Below are positions 19,398 through 28,443 of a DNA stretch of 64,000 nt, piece by piece. Position 1 is the stretch's first letter; each line of letters begins with the position of its first letter. The DNA is taken from NCBI GenBank assembly GCA_030746435.1, contig JASLMV010000012.1, positions 7,501 through 71,500 of the forward strand, in the 5' to 3' direction. The notes beneath the pieces were generated by a model, which saw nothing but the letters and a program-made list of their open reading frames with translations, was not told where the DNA came from and did not search any database. This DNA is from Gammaproteobacteria bacterium. GTDB taxonomy: Bacteria > Pseudomonadota > Gammaproteobacteria > Steroidobacterales > GCA-2729495. The position numbers and the translations under genes were made by a program.

Positions 19398-20270
19398 CTA
19401 CCGTTTCCCGCGTGTTTCTTCAAGTGCGGCACAAATCTGCGCCACCCCTTCGATAATTCTGGGTCCCGGCCGGCTTATAAGGTCGGGATCGATACTGTAG
19501 AGATTCTCCCGGGCAACCGCCTCTACGCTGTCCCAGTCCTGCCAGCCACGTTTCCAGCTTTCGTCCCCGGATACTGCTGACGCAATGATGGCTTCCGGGT
19601 TTTTTGCGATTACTGATTCAAGGGTTACGGAAGGCGCCAAGCCCGACATGCCGGCGAACACATTCTCGCCGCCGCACATATCAATTGCTGTACTGATCGT
19701 ATGGCTGCCCGTAATCGTGAAATAAGGTTCCGCCGCAATCTGGTAGAAAACCCGCACCAGGCGAGCGTCCGCATACTTGCCACGCAGTTTTTCGAGCTGT
19801 GCACGAAACTCGGCTGCACGCTGTGCGGCGATCTTGCCGGTACCCGTAAGTTCGCCAATCGTCTGCAGATCCGCCGCTATATCATCGAGCGCAGAGGCCT
19901 CCAGTTCGACGACGCGATAGCCCAGTTCCTGCAACCGCACGACGATCGCATCCGGGCTGCCCGACTGCCAGGCCAGCACCAGGTCAGGCTGCAAAATATT
20001 AACCGCCTCATAATCGATCCTGAAAGAATCGCCGATCCTGGGTACGTCGCGCGCTTCCACCGGATAGTCGCTGTAATCCACAACGCCTACCAGGCGATCG
20101 CCTGCGCCCGCTGCATAAACCAGTTCCGTGATGTGGGGAGCAAGCGAAATAACTCGCTCGGCAGGGCCCCCGGCTCTGCGCGGCAAACTGTCACCTGGCG
20201 GCTGACAGCCGGCGATCAGAAAGAGTCCTGCAGCCAACAGGATTCTGACGGCGTCAGTTGATCCAGCCAT
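19398..20270 (-). CDS. Cobalamin-binding periplasmic lipoprotein (BtuF-like)
   Basis: Substrate-binding component of a B12/iron-chelate ABC importer. A lipoprotein signal is visible: a hydrophobic stretch, then the lipobox LIAGC at about residues 18-22. The mature domain starts RVISLAPHITELVYAAGAGDRLVGV and contains DYEAVNILQPDLVLAWQSG and ITGSHTISTAIDMCGGENVF, typical of the class III TroA/BtuF fold. Its start overlaps the end of ampE by 17 bp, so it is translated from the ampD-ampE transcript rather than with the other transporter genes. The B12 substrate is inferred from the neighbouring genes. Confidence 0.85.
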   Translation of the reverse strand: MAGSTDAVRILLAAGLFLIAGCQPPGDSLPRRAGGPAERVISLAPHITELVYAAGAGDRLVGVVDYSDYPVEARDVPRIGDSFRIDYEAVNILQPDLVLAWQSGSPDAIVVRLQELGYRVVELEASALDDIAADLQTIGELTGTGKIAAQRAAEFRAQLEKLRGKYADARLVRVFYQIAAEPYFTITGSHTISTAIDMCGGENVFAGMSGLAPSVTLESVIAKNPEAIIASAVSGDESWKRGWQDWDSVEAVARENLYSIDPDLISRPGPRIIEGVAQICAALEETRGKR

Positions 20271-21147
20271 AGAGGGTCAGCACTGCGAGCGCCGGGCACC
20301 AAATCGTCCACAGAGTGCGACGTACCAGCCTGAGGGCAACTTCCGCCCGGGCGGCAACACTATCTGTATCCGATTCGGGCGCGGCGCCCCGACCCACGAA
20401 CCCCAGGCGCTGGTCGTCCGGACCCGGGAACAGTTCCGCTGTCGGCGCAGGCCGTTCCCTCCAGCCCGCAACCGCGCCATCGTAACTTCCCGCGAGCGTG
20501 TAACCGACCATGAGCAGCCGGGCCGGAATCCAGGCGAGCACCCAATGCAAAAACAAACAACCCCTGACAAACTGGCACAGTTCTTCTTCAGCGCCACTCT
20601 CTGCCTGCTCAGCTATGTGATAAATAGCTCGCCGCCGCATCAGGTCCGCAACACGAAAAGCCCACGCAGCTGTCGGGCCGAGCAGCGCAAACCAGAAAAC
20701 TACCGCAAATATCCGGTTGTTGGCCTGGGCGTATATTGCGGCTTCTATATCGGCAGCCGAACTTGAATCGGAGCCCGCCTCAAGTAATTCATTCGCCAGC
20801 TTGGCAATTTCTTCCTGATCGTCATTCGTAATCGCGGCACGATAATCATCTATCTCTTTACCGAGATCGCGCGGCCCCAGACAAAACAGCAATACGAACA
20901 CGGCAAATACGAACAGTGGAACCTGCGCCAGTCGATCCTGCAGACTGAGCTCCAGCAGGCCGACGGGAATAACCAGTAGTGCCGCAGCACCCAGCGAAAG
21001 TACGATGCCTGCCACAAGATTTTTCGTGCCCAGCCTGCGAAAAGCGACATCAAAAATCGGATCGAGCCAGTGAAACTCACGCAGGTGAAATAACTGCGTG
21101 AGCAACCGCTCAACCGCCAACCCCAGCATCAGTGCCAGAAAATTCAT
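20254..21147 (-). CDS. ampE: AmpE-like inner-membrane protein
   Basis: Polytopic membrane protein of the AmpE family, known from the ampDE operon and of unclear biochemical role (proposed sensor linked to beta-lactamase induction). The 297 residues start MNFLALMLGLAVERLL followed by FHWLDPIFDVAFRRL, which fits AmpE. Four to five hydrophobic segments are visible, the last near the C-terminus (PALAVLTLYGWIN). It follows ampD by 28 bp. AmpE is distantly related to CbiB/CobD of cobalamin synthesis, and here it is translationally coupled to a B12-binding lipoprotein gene, which is worth noting. Confidence 0.82.
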   Translation of the reverse strand: MNFLALMLGLAVERLLTQLFHLREFHWLDPIFDVAFRRLGTKNLVAGIVLSLGAAALLVIPVGLLELSLQDRLAQVPLFVFAVFVLLFCLGPRDLGKEIDDYRAAITNDDQEEIAKLANELLEAGSDSSSAADIEAAIYAQANNRIFAVVFWFALLGPTAAWAFRVADLMRRRAIYHIAEQAESGAEEELCQFVRGCLFLHWVLAWIPARLLMVGYTLAGSYDGAVAGWRERPAPTAELFPGPDDQRLGFVGRGAAPESDTDSVAARAEVALRLVRRTLWTIWCPALAVLTLYGWIN

Positions 21148-21175
21148 TCGTCAGTAGCCAGTTGCAGGTAGCGCA

Positions 21176-21736
21176 TCAGGTTTCCACCGTCAGCAGTGAT
21201 TCCAGCGCCCGCCAGTCAAATGCGGTGCCGGGATCCGTTTTTCGCCCCGGCGCGATATCGCTGTGTCCCACGATATCGGCAGTTGCCAGCGAAGCGACCG
21301 TCTGTCGCAGAGTCATTATTAATGTGGCAAGGCAATGATACTGCGCTTCCTCGTAAGGTGTTTCGTCTTCGCCTTCGAGTTCTATTCCTATGGAAAAATC
21401 GTTACAGCCGGACTGACCCGCATAGCTCGATTCGCCAGCGTGCCAGGCCCGCCGGGTGACGGGAACATACTGCACCAACTCCCCGTCGCGGCGGACAAGA
21501 AAATGTGCCGACACGCAAGAATCGGCTATTTCCTCAAAATAGCTGTGGGCCGAAACATCCAGACAGTTACAAAATAACTGGTCAATCCAGGGGCCGCCGT
21601 AATCCCCGGGCGGCAGGGAAATGCCGTGCACGACGATAAGGGTCGGCACACAATCAGGCGGGCGGTCATCGCAATTCGGCGACTGAACCTGGCGGGCTTC
21701 CGCAATCAGGCCTGATTCAGTATCCAGCATGAACAT
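21176..21736 (-). CDS. ampD: 1,6-anhydro-N-acetylmuramyl-L-alanine amidase AmpD
   Basis: Cytoplasmic zinc amidase that cleaves the stem peptide from anhydromuropeptides during murein recycling. Motifs are PTLIVVHGISLPPGDYGGPW (first zinc His), RAWHAGES, NDFSIGIELEG and VGHSDIAPGRKTDPG (second His and the Asp ligand). The start is set at ATG 21736, giving 186 residues, close to the 183 of E. coli AmpD and preceded by an AGGG at suitable spacing; ATG 21730 is also possible. The frame is open much further upstream, but that part lies under the divergent rsmE gene and lacks homology. Confidence 0.94.
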   Translation of the reverse strand: MFMLDTESGLIAEARQVQSPNCDDRPPDCVPTLIVVHGISLPPGDYGGPWIDQLFCNCLDVSAHSYFEEIADSCVSAHFLVRRDGELVQYVPVTRRAWHAGESSYAGQSGCNDFSIGIELEGEDETPYEEAQYHCLATLIMTLRQTVASLATADIVGHSDIAPGRKTDPGTAFDWRALESLLTVET

Positions 21737-21847
21737 ACAAACAACCCTGCCCGTTTTGACCTGCTTTACTTTAGCATCGGAAGTGCGGTTATGCGGCAAA
21801 TCACCGGGCAGTTTGTTTGATTCTGCAGCTTGTAGCACGATAGCCGC

Positions 21848-22588
21848 ATGCGCAACGTACGAATCTACATCGATGCCGAACTCGATCAGGGCCAGGAGGT
21901 CGAACTTGGCGGCAGCGCCGCCCGTCATATTGCCCAGGTGCTGCGCAAACGGGTGGGTGACCCGCTGGTCGTCTTCAACGGCCGGGGTGGTGAGTTTGCT
22001 GCGAATATCATTGCGGTCAAAAAGAACAGCGTGCGGGTTCAGACAGGCAGCCGCAGTTCGCCATCGACCAATTCCGGTCTCGACCTGGCGTTGTGGCACG
22101 GACTTTGCCGGGGTAGCCGAATGGACAGCGTTGTGCAGAAGGCGACCGAGTTGGGGGTGCATCGAATCCAGCCGCTACTGTGCGAACGGGGCGTTGTGAA
22201 ACTCGACGCCAAAAGGGAACGCAAACGCGTTGACCACTGGAACAGCATCGCGATCGGTGCCTGCGAGCAGTCCGGCCGCAATCTGCTTCCGGCAATTGCC
22301 AGGCCGCTGGTACTCGCCGATTGCCTCGAAGCGCTGGACCCGGATTGCATTGCGATAATGCTCGACCCCGTTGGCGGGGAAAACCTGGAGTCCGTTGTCA
22401 CGCCCGGCAAAGCCATCGTTGTACTGACCGGCCCCGAAGGGGGTTTCACCGAGGCTGAAAGAACAGCCTGCATCGATGCGGGGTTCAGATCGGTCGCACT
22501 GGGGCCACGTATCATGCGGACAGAAACGGCGCCGATCGTGGCTTTGGGACTGGTGCAATTTCTTGCGGGCGACCTTGGGGGCCGCTGA
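21848..22588 (+). CDS. rsmE: 16S rRNA (uracil(1498)-N(3))-methyltransferase
   Basis: SPOUT-class methyltransferase modifying U1498 of 16S rRNA. The 246-residue product has the N-terminal PUA-like part (RIYIDAELDQGQEVELGGSA, then HIAQVLRKRVGDPLVVFNG). The C-terminal knot carries KATELGVHRIQPLLCER, LTGPEGGFTEAE and LGPRIMRTETAPIVALG. It is divergent from ampD and converges with chpC. Confidence 0.95.
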   Translation: MRNVRIYIDAELDQGQEVELGGSAARHIAQVLRKRVGDPLVVFNGRGGEFAANIIAVKKNSVRVQTGSRSSPSTNSGLDLALWHGLCRGSRMDSVVQKATELGVHRIQPLLCERGVVKLDAKRERKRVDHWNSIAIGACEQSGRNLLPAIARPLVLADCLEALDPDCIAIMLDPVGGENLESVVTPGKAIVVLTGPEGGFTEAERTACIDAGFRSVALGPRIMRTETAPIVALGLVQFLAGDLGGR

Positions 22589-22593
22589 CAGGG

Positions 22594-23064
22594 TCAGGCC
22601 AGAGTCGCGACTTCCCGCAACATCTGCTCGATCATCTCAAGATCCGGTATCAGCGCGTGCTCCTGAATCAGGCGAACCTGGCAAATGACGGGTGAATTGG
22701 GTGGCGGTTCGTAGTCGGAATCGGCTTCCACCACTTCCTTGTTGACCCTGACCATCTGTGGAAAACCTTCGGCTAGCAACCCGTAAGGTTCACTCACTTC
22801 GCTCACGCCCAGCGGATGAAATACAACAATACGTGTGCGGCCGCCCGGCACCGGTGCTTCAATACCGCACATCCGCTCGAAGGATATTACGGGTATTACA
22901 CGGTTGTTCCAGTTCGCAGTACCACGCAGCCAACTCGCATCATCGGTACTTTCTTCTGCCAGTGAATAGCGAACAATTTCCGCTACACATGACCGTGGCA
23001 CAATTAACTGCTCCGTTTCCAGTGGAACGATCAGGCTATAAAGTTCTTCTGAAATTACTGCCAT
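22594..23064 (-). CDS. chpC: CheW-like protein of the Pil-Chp system (ChpC)
   Basis: Adaptor-type CheW domain that probably couples a chemoreceptor to the kinase ChpA. The 156 residues show ELYSLIVPLETEQLIVPR, SWLRGTANWNNRVIPVISFE and a C-terminal segment typical of CheW. It is the last gene of the pilGHIJ-chpA-chpC operon, 26 bp after chpA. The assignment as ChpC rather than another CheW rests on position. Confidence 0.85.
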   Translation of the reverse strand: MAVISEELYSLIVPLETEQLIVPRSCVAEIVRYSLAEESTDDASWLRGTANWNNRVIPVISFERMCGIEAPVPGGRTRIVVFHPLGVSEVSEPYGLLAEGFPQMVRVNKEVVEADSDYEPPPNSPVICQVRLIQEHALIPDLEMIEQMLREVATLA

Positions 23065-23090
23065 TTAATTTTCAGGTTCCGCACATTTGT

Positions 23091-26000
23091 TCAGGACACA
23101 GTATCGTGTTCCCGACTTTCCCATTCAGTAAACCTGTCACCCAGGAGGTTTTGCATAGCCTCCAGCATTTCATGTTCCTGGTAAGGTTTACCCAGATAAT
23201 CATTTACACCAAGTTCGATAGCGCGGGCGCGATGCTTCTCCCCTGCACGCGAAGTTACCATGATGATCGGCAGGTCCGCCGTTGCAGGGTTATTGCGTAC
23301 GTGGCCCGCAAATTCGTAGCCATCCATCCGCGGCATTTCGACATCGAGGAAAATGATCTCGGGTATATGATCCTGCAACACCTCCAGCGCTTCCAGGCCG
23401 TCTTTCGCGGTAATGACACGCATGCCGTTTCGTTCCAGCAAGCGCTGGGTCACCCGGCGCATGGTTATCGAATCATCAACCACAAGCGCCAGTGCAGGCA
23501 GATCTTCTTCGACCTTGGCCGGCTTCTCTGGCGCGACTTCCACAACCGCGGAGCGCACGAGTGCGCCGGCATCAAGTATCACCACGATTCGTCCGTCACC
23601 GAGGATGGTCGCTCCGGCGAGGCCCCGGATTGTCGAGAGTTGCGAGCCGATGGGCTTAACGACAATTTCCCTGCTGTCTGCAGCCTCATCGCTTATCAGG
23701 GCCGTTGAATTCTCGCCCGCATCGACAAGAATAAGTGACACCTGGTCATCGTCCGGGTCCAGTCGCGCTGTGCTGAGCCCGAGGTAAAGACCCATATGCT
23801 GCATCCGGTAGGTCCGGTCCCCGTATACGACAGTCGGATTCGGCTCCGCCATGCGCTCTTCAAATTCCTTGCGGGCGATCCGGACGACACCCTCGACCGT
23901 GGGCAGCGGTAACGCAAAAGTTTCGCCGCCCGCCTTGACGATGAACGCCTGGGTGATCGCCAGGGTATAAGGCAGTCGCACGGTAAAGATGCAACCCTTG
24001 CCTGCCTCCGACCGCATCGCCAGCGTGCCACCGAGCTTGGCGATTTCACTGACGACCACGTCCATGCCAATGCCGCGCCCCGCGGACTGGGTCAGTTTAT
24101 CGGCCGTTGTCAGTCCCGTATGGAGAATCAGTTGCATGACCTCTTCATCGGTCAGCTTCTGGTCCGGTTTGACCAGGCCCTCCTCCTCGGCCTTGGCACG
24201 GACGTCATCCAGATTGACGCCAGCGCCATCATCGGAAATCTGGATGATTACCTGCGAGCCTTCACGCCCGAACCGGATGGTTATGACCGCGTCCTTGGGT
24301 TTGCCCGCTTTCTTGCGAACTTTGGGCGCCTCTATACCGTGAATAATTGCGTTACGGAGCATGTGCTCGAATGGCGGCAGCATCTTCTCCATAACCTGGC
24401 GATCGAGTTCGCCAGCACTGCCTTCGACCTTCAACTCGACCTGCTTACCGCTCTCGACGGCCTGCTGCCGCACGAGTCGTGACAGCCGCGGTACATGCTG
24501 GTCGAACGGCACCATGCGGGTCCGCATCAGGCTGTCCTGCATTTCAGAGGTCGTGCGCGCCTGTTGTGACAGAATCGATTCGGTATCGGACGCTATATTT
24601 TGCAGCAGATCCTTGATGCTGCTGACATCACTCGCCGTCTCCGCGAGCGCACGAGACAATTGTTGAATGGTTGAATAGCGGTCGAGCTCCAGCGGATCGA
24701 AGTCCTCATCGTCGGGGTTTATATCGCCCTGGTGCCGGAACAGAATCTGGGCCTCGGTTTCAGAATCCAGGTTACGCAGTTGCTGTTGCAGGCGACGCAC
24801 CGTCGTGCCGAGCTCATCGAGGTTGAACTGAATTGAGCTAAGTTGCTGATTGAGCCGCGAATGAAAAATACTGATCTCACCCGCGTTATTCAGAAGTTCC
24901 TCGAGCATCCCTGAATCAACACGGGCCATCTCACGCCGTGGTGCAATTTCAGGCGTCTGTTCCGCCGGCGGCACCGCCAGATCGTCAGGCAGCGGCTTAG
25001 CCTCTTTCGGCTCGGCATCGCTGGTCAACTCGCGTGCAAGCTCGCTTAAGCCCTCCGGTTCCGGCACGCTCAACGCACGAGTATCTTCAATAGAATCCGC
25101 GTCGATTTCGTCTTCGGCAAGCGGTTCGTCCGGCTCGGGAATAGCCGGCATCATCATGGTCGCTTCGACCACGCTCATCAGACGCCCGACAAGTCCATCA
25201 CCAGGCGGTTCGACCGAACCGCTCGGAACCTGTTCGCGCATCCTGTGTAATTCATCAATACTGGCCTGCAGCAGGCTGTAAGCGGATTCATCCAGTCCCT
25301 TGCCACCCTGGTTGATGCGGATCAACAGGCTCTCCAGTTCGTGGCTGAAGTCGCCCATAACGACAATACCCGCCATCCGTGCACCACCCTTCAGTGTGTG
25401 CAAGTGACGCTGGAGTTCTGCAAGAGGTGCCGGATCTTTGCTGTTTACTGCCAGACCTGCAATTGCGACATCGGCCGCTTCCAGGATCTCACCCGCTTCT
25501 TCGATGAAGATTGCGGCGATCTCCGCATCGAATTCCGGAGTCTGCTCCACGGTTTCTTCAGTTTCGTCCGTTGTCGCAGCAGTTTCTTCAGCTTGCTCAT
25601 CTAAAGATCCGACTTCCAGGGTCTTATCGAGATCAACGCCCGGGTCCGGAGCTTCGAGGGTCGGCGCATCGACCTGGTCTTCTACCGGCTCTCCCTCGCT
25701 CGCAATACGCTTCGCCGCCGCGACCAGGCCGGACTGCACCTGCCCGGTATCCGGGACTTCGCTTCCAGGATCTGCCAGATGTGCGATGATTGCCTCGGCC
25801 GTATCGGCTGCGGCCTCGCACAGGGAATGATTAGCTGCACTGAGCCCGATTCCCTGCCGGTATAAAAGTTCTACCAATTGGTATAGCGGATCAGTTATAA
25901 CGGCAGCGGCTTCTGCATCCGCCATCGTGACACTGCCCTGCAAAGTGTGGCACGCGCGATGCATGGCCTCCGTAACCATAAACGGTTCATCACCCGGCCT

Positions 26001-28424
26001 GCACCCACCCAGGAATTTACGTATGGCCGCAAGATGGGTCATCGTTTCACGCGTCAGTATGTCGAGCAGTACCGGATCCATCCCAGAGAGCGCTTCGGCA
26101 TCTTCGACTGGCAATTCGAGATCCAGTTCTTCGGGCCTGACCAAGGTCGCTTCGGCATCTTCTTCGGTAAATTCGGTTATGCCAGCATAGCGGTCGGGAA
26201 TCCCGCCGGCAGCAAAGCTCCCTGCATCTCCGGTAATTGCAACGAGGTCCGCGGAAGGTTCTGTACCAACTTCGAGCTGTTCAAGTAGTTGTGGCAGTGC
26301 CTTAACGGCATTGCCGACAAATGCAATCAGCGCAGGACTTGCGATGATGGTCTTATTGATTACCCGGTTGAGCATGTCCTCGATGCACCACGAGTATTCA
26401 CCGATCTGTTCTGCACCGACCATCCGGCCGCTGCCCTTAAGAGTATGGAATGAGCGGCGCAATGTAATCAGCGCCTCGTCGTCTTCGCGGTTATCTGCCC
26501 AGACAGGATAGTGCCTGCTGATCGCCGCTACTTCTTCACGTGCTTCTTCGATAAAGGTTTCAAGCAGCTCCGGATCCGGAAGCTCCGTACTGGCTTGCAG
26601 GACCGGGGCCTCGATGATGCTGGTCTTTTCGACATCGGTAGCATCGGCCTCTTCACTCGCCAAATCTGCCAGCGCATCGGGATCAATCTTGAGGGTGGTT
26701 GTATGCGAGTACACTTCATCGACTTCAGGAATAGCGAGCGGTACAGTTTCCTCAATAACATCCAGACAACGTTCCGCGTTATCCAGCATGTATACCGGTT
26801 CTTTACGGCCGGTCTGCAGGGTCTCCATGTAGTACTCGAGGCTGACAATCGAGTCCGCCAGCCTGTTCAGATAAGCAGGCTCACGCGCAAGAGCCTCGTT
26901 CTCTACACACTTGCGGATTGCAACACCGATCCGGCCGAGTATATCCACAGCCCTGGTCTTGCCCAGCATGATCAGGCCGGCGCTGATGCCCCTGAAATGG
27001 TCGGCGAGACCATCGACCATCTCCATATCGGCAGAGTTGGCCAGAGTCTGGGTAATTGTTTCCTTGACGCGCGTGAGATTAACGATGCATTCGCGCATGA
27101 CCGCTTCGGTAACCTGGTTGAACTCAGCATCACGCGGCTCTTCGCCTTCTTCTTCGCTATAGACAAGGTTCAGCAGTTCCGTATCCAGGCGCTGTTCCAC
27201 GTCGAGCAGTGCGGCCGCAAGTGTGATCAGGTCCTGTTCGTCCGCATCGACTTCCGCTGTAACCAGCCTCGCCAGTTCTTCACTGCGTTGTTGCACGGCT
27301 TCACGCAACTGACCGAGGCCAAGCACTCCCATGGTATCGCCGATCTTGCGCAGCAACCCGACCTGCGCCTCAAGGCCCGTGGAATCTTTCATGCCGGTAC
27401 GCACGTAGATATCAAGCACATCCTTCGCGCGGCCCAGGTCTTCACGAATCGCGTTGGCAACTGTCTTCATCAGCCGGGCGCTTGGGGCGGACAAGTGTTC
27501 GCGAAGTTCTTCTATCTGCTCGTCACCGGGCGCCGCACCTGTCAGGTTGAAGGCGGACCGAATCGCATCGCAGCGTTCACCGCCGGAACGCGACCGCGCT
27601 ATGTAGTACAGCAGGTTATTGACCAAGTCAGTCGGCGGGTTTGCAGCAAAACCATCTTCCCCGTCCTGTTGCAGGCGCTTGATTTCCCGGTCGGCCTGGC
27701 CGATGAGTCGCTTGAGCGCAATGCTGGCTTCCAAGCCTTTGCCGATCAACGCCTCGAGCACTCCGCCTACAACCCACCAGAGCTGATGCACTTCTTCCGA
27801 TTGAGCTGCCCGTTCCAGCCGATCGGCTACTGCGGACATGCGTTGCAGGTCTACCTCGCTTTCGCTGTTTTTTATCCAGCCAAGCAAGCCCAGTTGAAAC
27901 TGCGACCTTGCCTTCGCCAGCAGGGACATGATGTCCTCACCGCTGGTATCGCGTTTGGGCGCTTTGTCGTCGTGCCGGCTCGGCGGCTCAAGATTCAATA
28001 ATAGAAGTGTGCTTTCGGACAGCAGCGGATTACCGCGCGCCGCGCGCAGATCGTTGAGGAGCGGCAACAATACAAGCGGAATATCACGGCCGCCGCCCAT
28101 GATCCGTTCGACATAGGCAGGCAGTTGCACCATTGCGCGGCTAAGAGCCTCGATACCCTCGTCTACCCATTGTTCGCTCTGCTTACCTTCCGCAAGAGCC
28201 TGACAGGTAAATTCCATCTCCTCCGCGAGCAGGCTGGCGCCGTAGACCTCCGCCACCTGCAGGGCCCCACGGGCACTGTGCAAAAGCTCCACGCATTTGC
28301 CAAGCCCCTCCGAACCCGTATTGCCGTCGGCAAAGGCCTCAAGGGCGATATGCGCATCATGGAGCGTGGCAGCTACCTGCTCGCCAACCAGATGGAATGA
28401 TTCAGATCTCGCCGTACTGCTCAT
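23091..28424 (-). CDS. chpA: Hybrid CheA-type histidine kinase/response regulator (ChpA/PilL)
   Basis: Central kinase of the chemosensory system controlling type IV pilus twitching and cAMP-linked signalling. The 1777 residues have an N-terminal FimL/Hpt-like helical region. Three phosphotransfer modules carry intact His: FHTLKGSGRM (His about 660), CHTLQGSVTM (about 826) and LHTLKGGARM (about 1009). The CheA core has LRNAIIHGIEAPKVRKKAG, DDGAGVNLDD and GRGIGMDVVVSEI, followed by a CheW-like part. A receiver domain has phospho-Asp about 1694 in FLDVEMPRMDGYEF. It is shorter than P. aeruginosa ChpA (about 2470 residues from memory), with fewer Hpt modules. Acid-rich linkers (about 880-940) separate the modules. 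Confidence 0.95.
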   Translation of the reverse strand: MSSTARSESFHLVGEQVAATLHDAHIALEAFADGNTGSEGLGKCVELLHSARGALQVAEVYGASLLAEEMEFTCQALAEGKQSEQWVDEGIEALSRAMVQLPAYVERIMGGGRDIPLVLLPLLNDLRAARGNPLLSESTLLLLNLEPPSRHDDKAPKRDTSGEDIMSLLAKARSQFQLGLLGWIKNSESEVDLQRMSAVADRLERAAQSEEVHQLWWVVGGVLEALIGKGLEASIALKRLIGQADREIKRLQQDGEDGFAANPPTDLVNNLLYYIARSRSGGERCDAIRSAFNLTGAAPGDEQIEELREHLSAPSARLMKTVANAIREDLGRAKDVLDIYVRTGMKDSTGLEAQVGLLRKIGDTMGVLGLGQLREAVQQRSEELARLVTAEVDADEQDLITLAAALLDVEQRLDTELLNLVYSEEEGEEPRDAEFNQVTEAVMRECIVNLTRVKETITQTLANSADMEMVDGLADHFRGISAGLIMLGKTRAVDILGRIGVAIRKCVENEALAREPAYLNRLADSIVSLEYYMETLQTGRKEPVYMLDNAERCLDVIEETVPLAIPEVDEVYSHTTTLKIDPDALADLASEEADATDVEKTSIIEAPVLQASTELPDPELLETFIEEAREEVAAISRHYPVWADNREDDEALITLRRSFHTLKGSGRMVGAEQIGEYSWCIEDMLNRVINKTIIASPALIAFVGNAVKALPQLLEQLEVGTEPSADLVAITGDAGSFAAGGIPDRYAGITEFTEEDAEATLVRPEELDLELPVEDAEALSGMDPVLLDILTRETMTHLAAIRKFLGGCRPGDEPFMVTEAMHRACHTLQGSVTMADAEAAAVITDPLYQLVELLYRQGIGLSAANHSLCEAAADTAEAIIAHLADPGSEVPDTGQVQSGLVAAAKRIASEGEPVEDQVDAPTLEAPDPGVDLDKTLEVGSLDEQAEETAATTDETEETVEQTPEFDAEIAAIFIEEAGEILEAADVAIAGLAVNSKDPAPLAELQRHLHTLKGGARMAGIVVMGDFSHELESLLIRINQGGKGLDESAYSLLQASIDELHRMREQVPSGSVEPPGDGLVGRLMSVVEATMMMPAIPEPDEPLAEDEIDADSIEDTRALSVPEPEGLSELARELTSDAEPKEAKPLPDDLAVPPAEQTPEIAPRREMARVDSGMLEELLNNAGEISIFHSRLNQQLSSIQFNLDELGTTVRRLQQQLRNLDSETEAQILFRHQGDINPDDEDFDPLELDRYSTIQQLSRALAETASDVSSIKDLLQNIASDTESILSQQARTTSEMQDSLMRTRMVPFDQHVPRLSRLVRQQAVESGKQVELKVEGSAGELDRQVMEKMLPPFEHMLRNAIIHGIEAPKVRKKAGKPKDAVITIRFGREGSQVIIQISDDGAGVNLDDVRAKAEEEGLVKPDQKLTDEEVMQLILHTGLTTADKLTQSAGRGIGMDVVVSEIAKLGGTLAMRSEAGKGCIFTVRLPYTLAITQAFIVKAGGETFALPLPTVEGVVRIARKEFEERMAEPNPTVVYGDRTYRMQHMGLYLGLSTARLDPDDDQVSLILVDAGENSTALISDEAADSREIVVKPIGSQLSTIRGLAGATILGDGRIVVILDAGALVRSAVVEVAPEKPAKVEEDLPALALVVDDSITMRRVTQRLLERNGMRVITAKDGLEALEVLQDHIPEIIFLDVEMPRMDGYEFAGHVRNNPATADLPIIMVTSRAGEKHRARAIELGVNDYLGKPYQEHEMLEAMQNLLGDRFTEWESREHDTVS

Positions 28425-28443
28425 TGGAAGTTTTTAAGCCGCT

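Noticed and set aside
21737-22162. N-terminal extension of AmpD
   Set aside because: The frame stays open upstream, but this part overlaps the divergent rsmE gene and adds no recognisable domain; AmpD is complete without it.
26511-28001. 496-codon open frame antisense to chpA
   Set aside because: It lies entirely inside the well-supported chpA gene, has no recognisable domain, and long antisense frames are expected in GC-rich genes.
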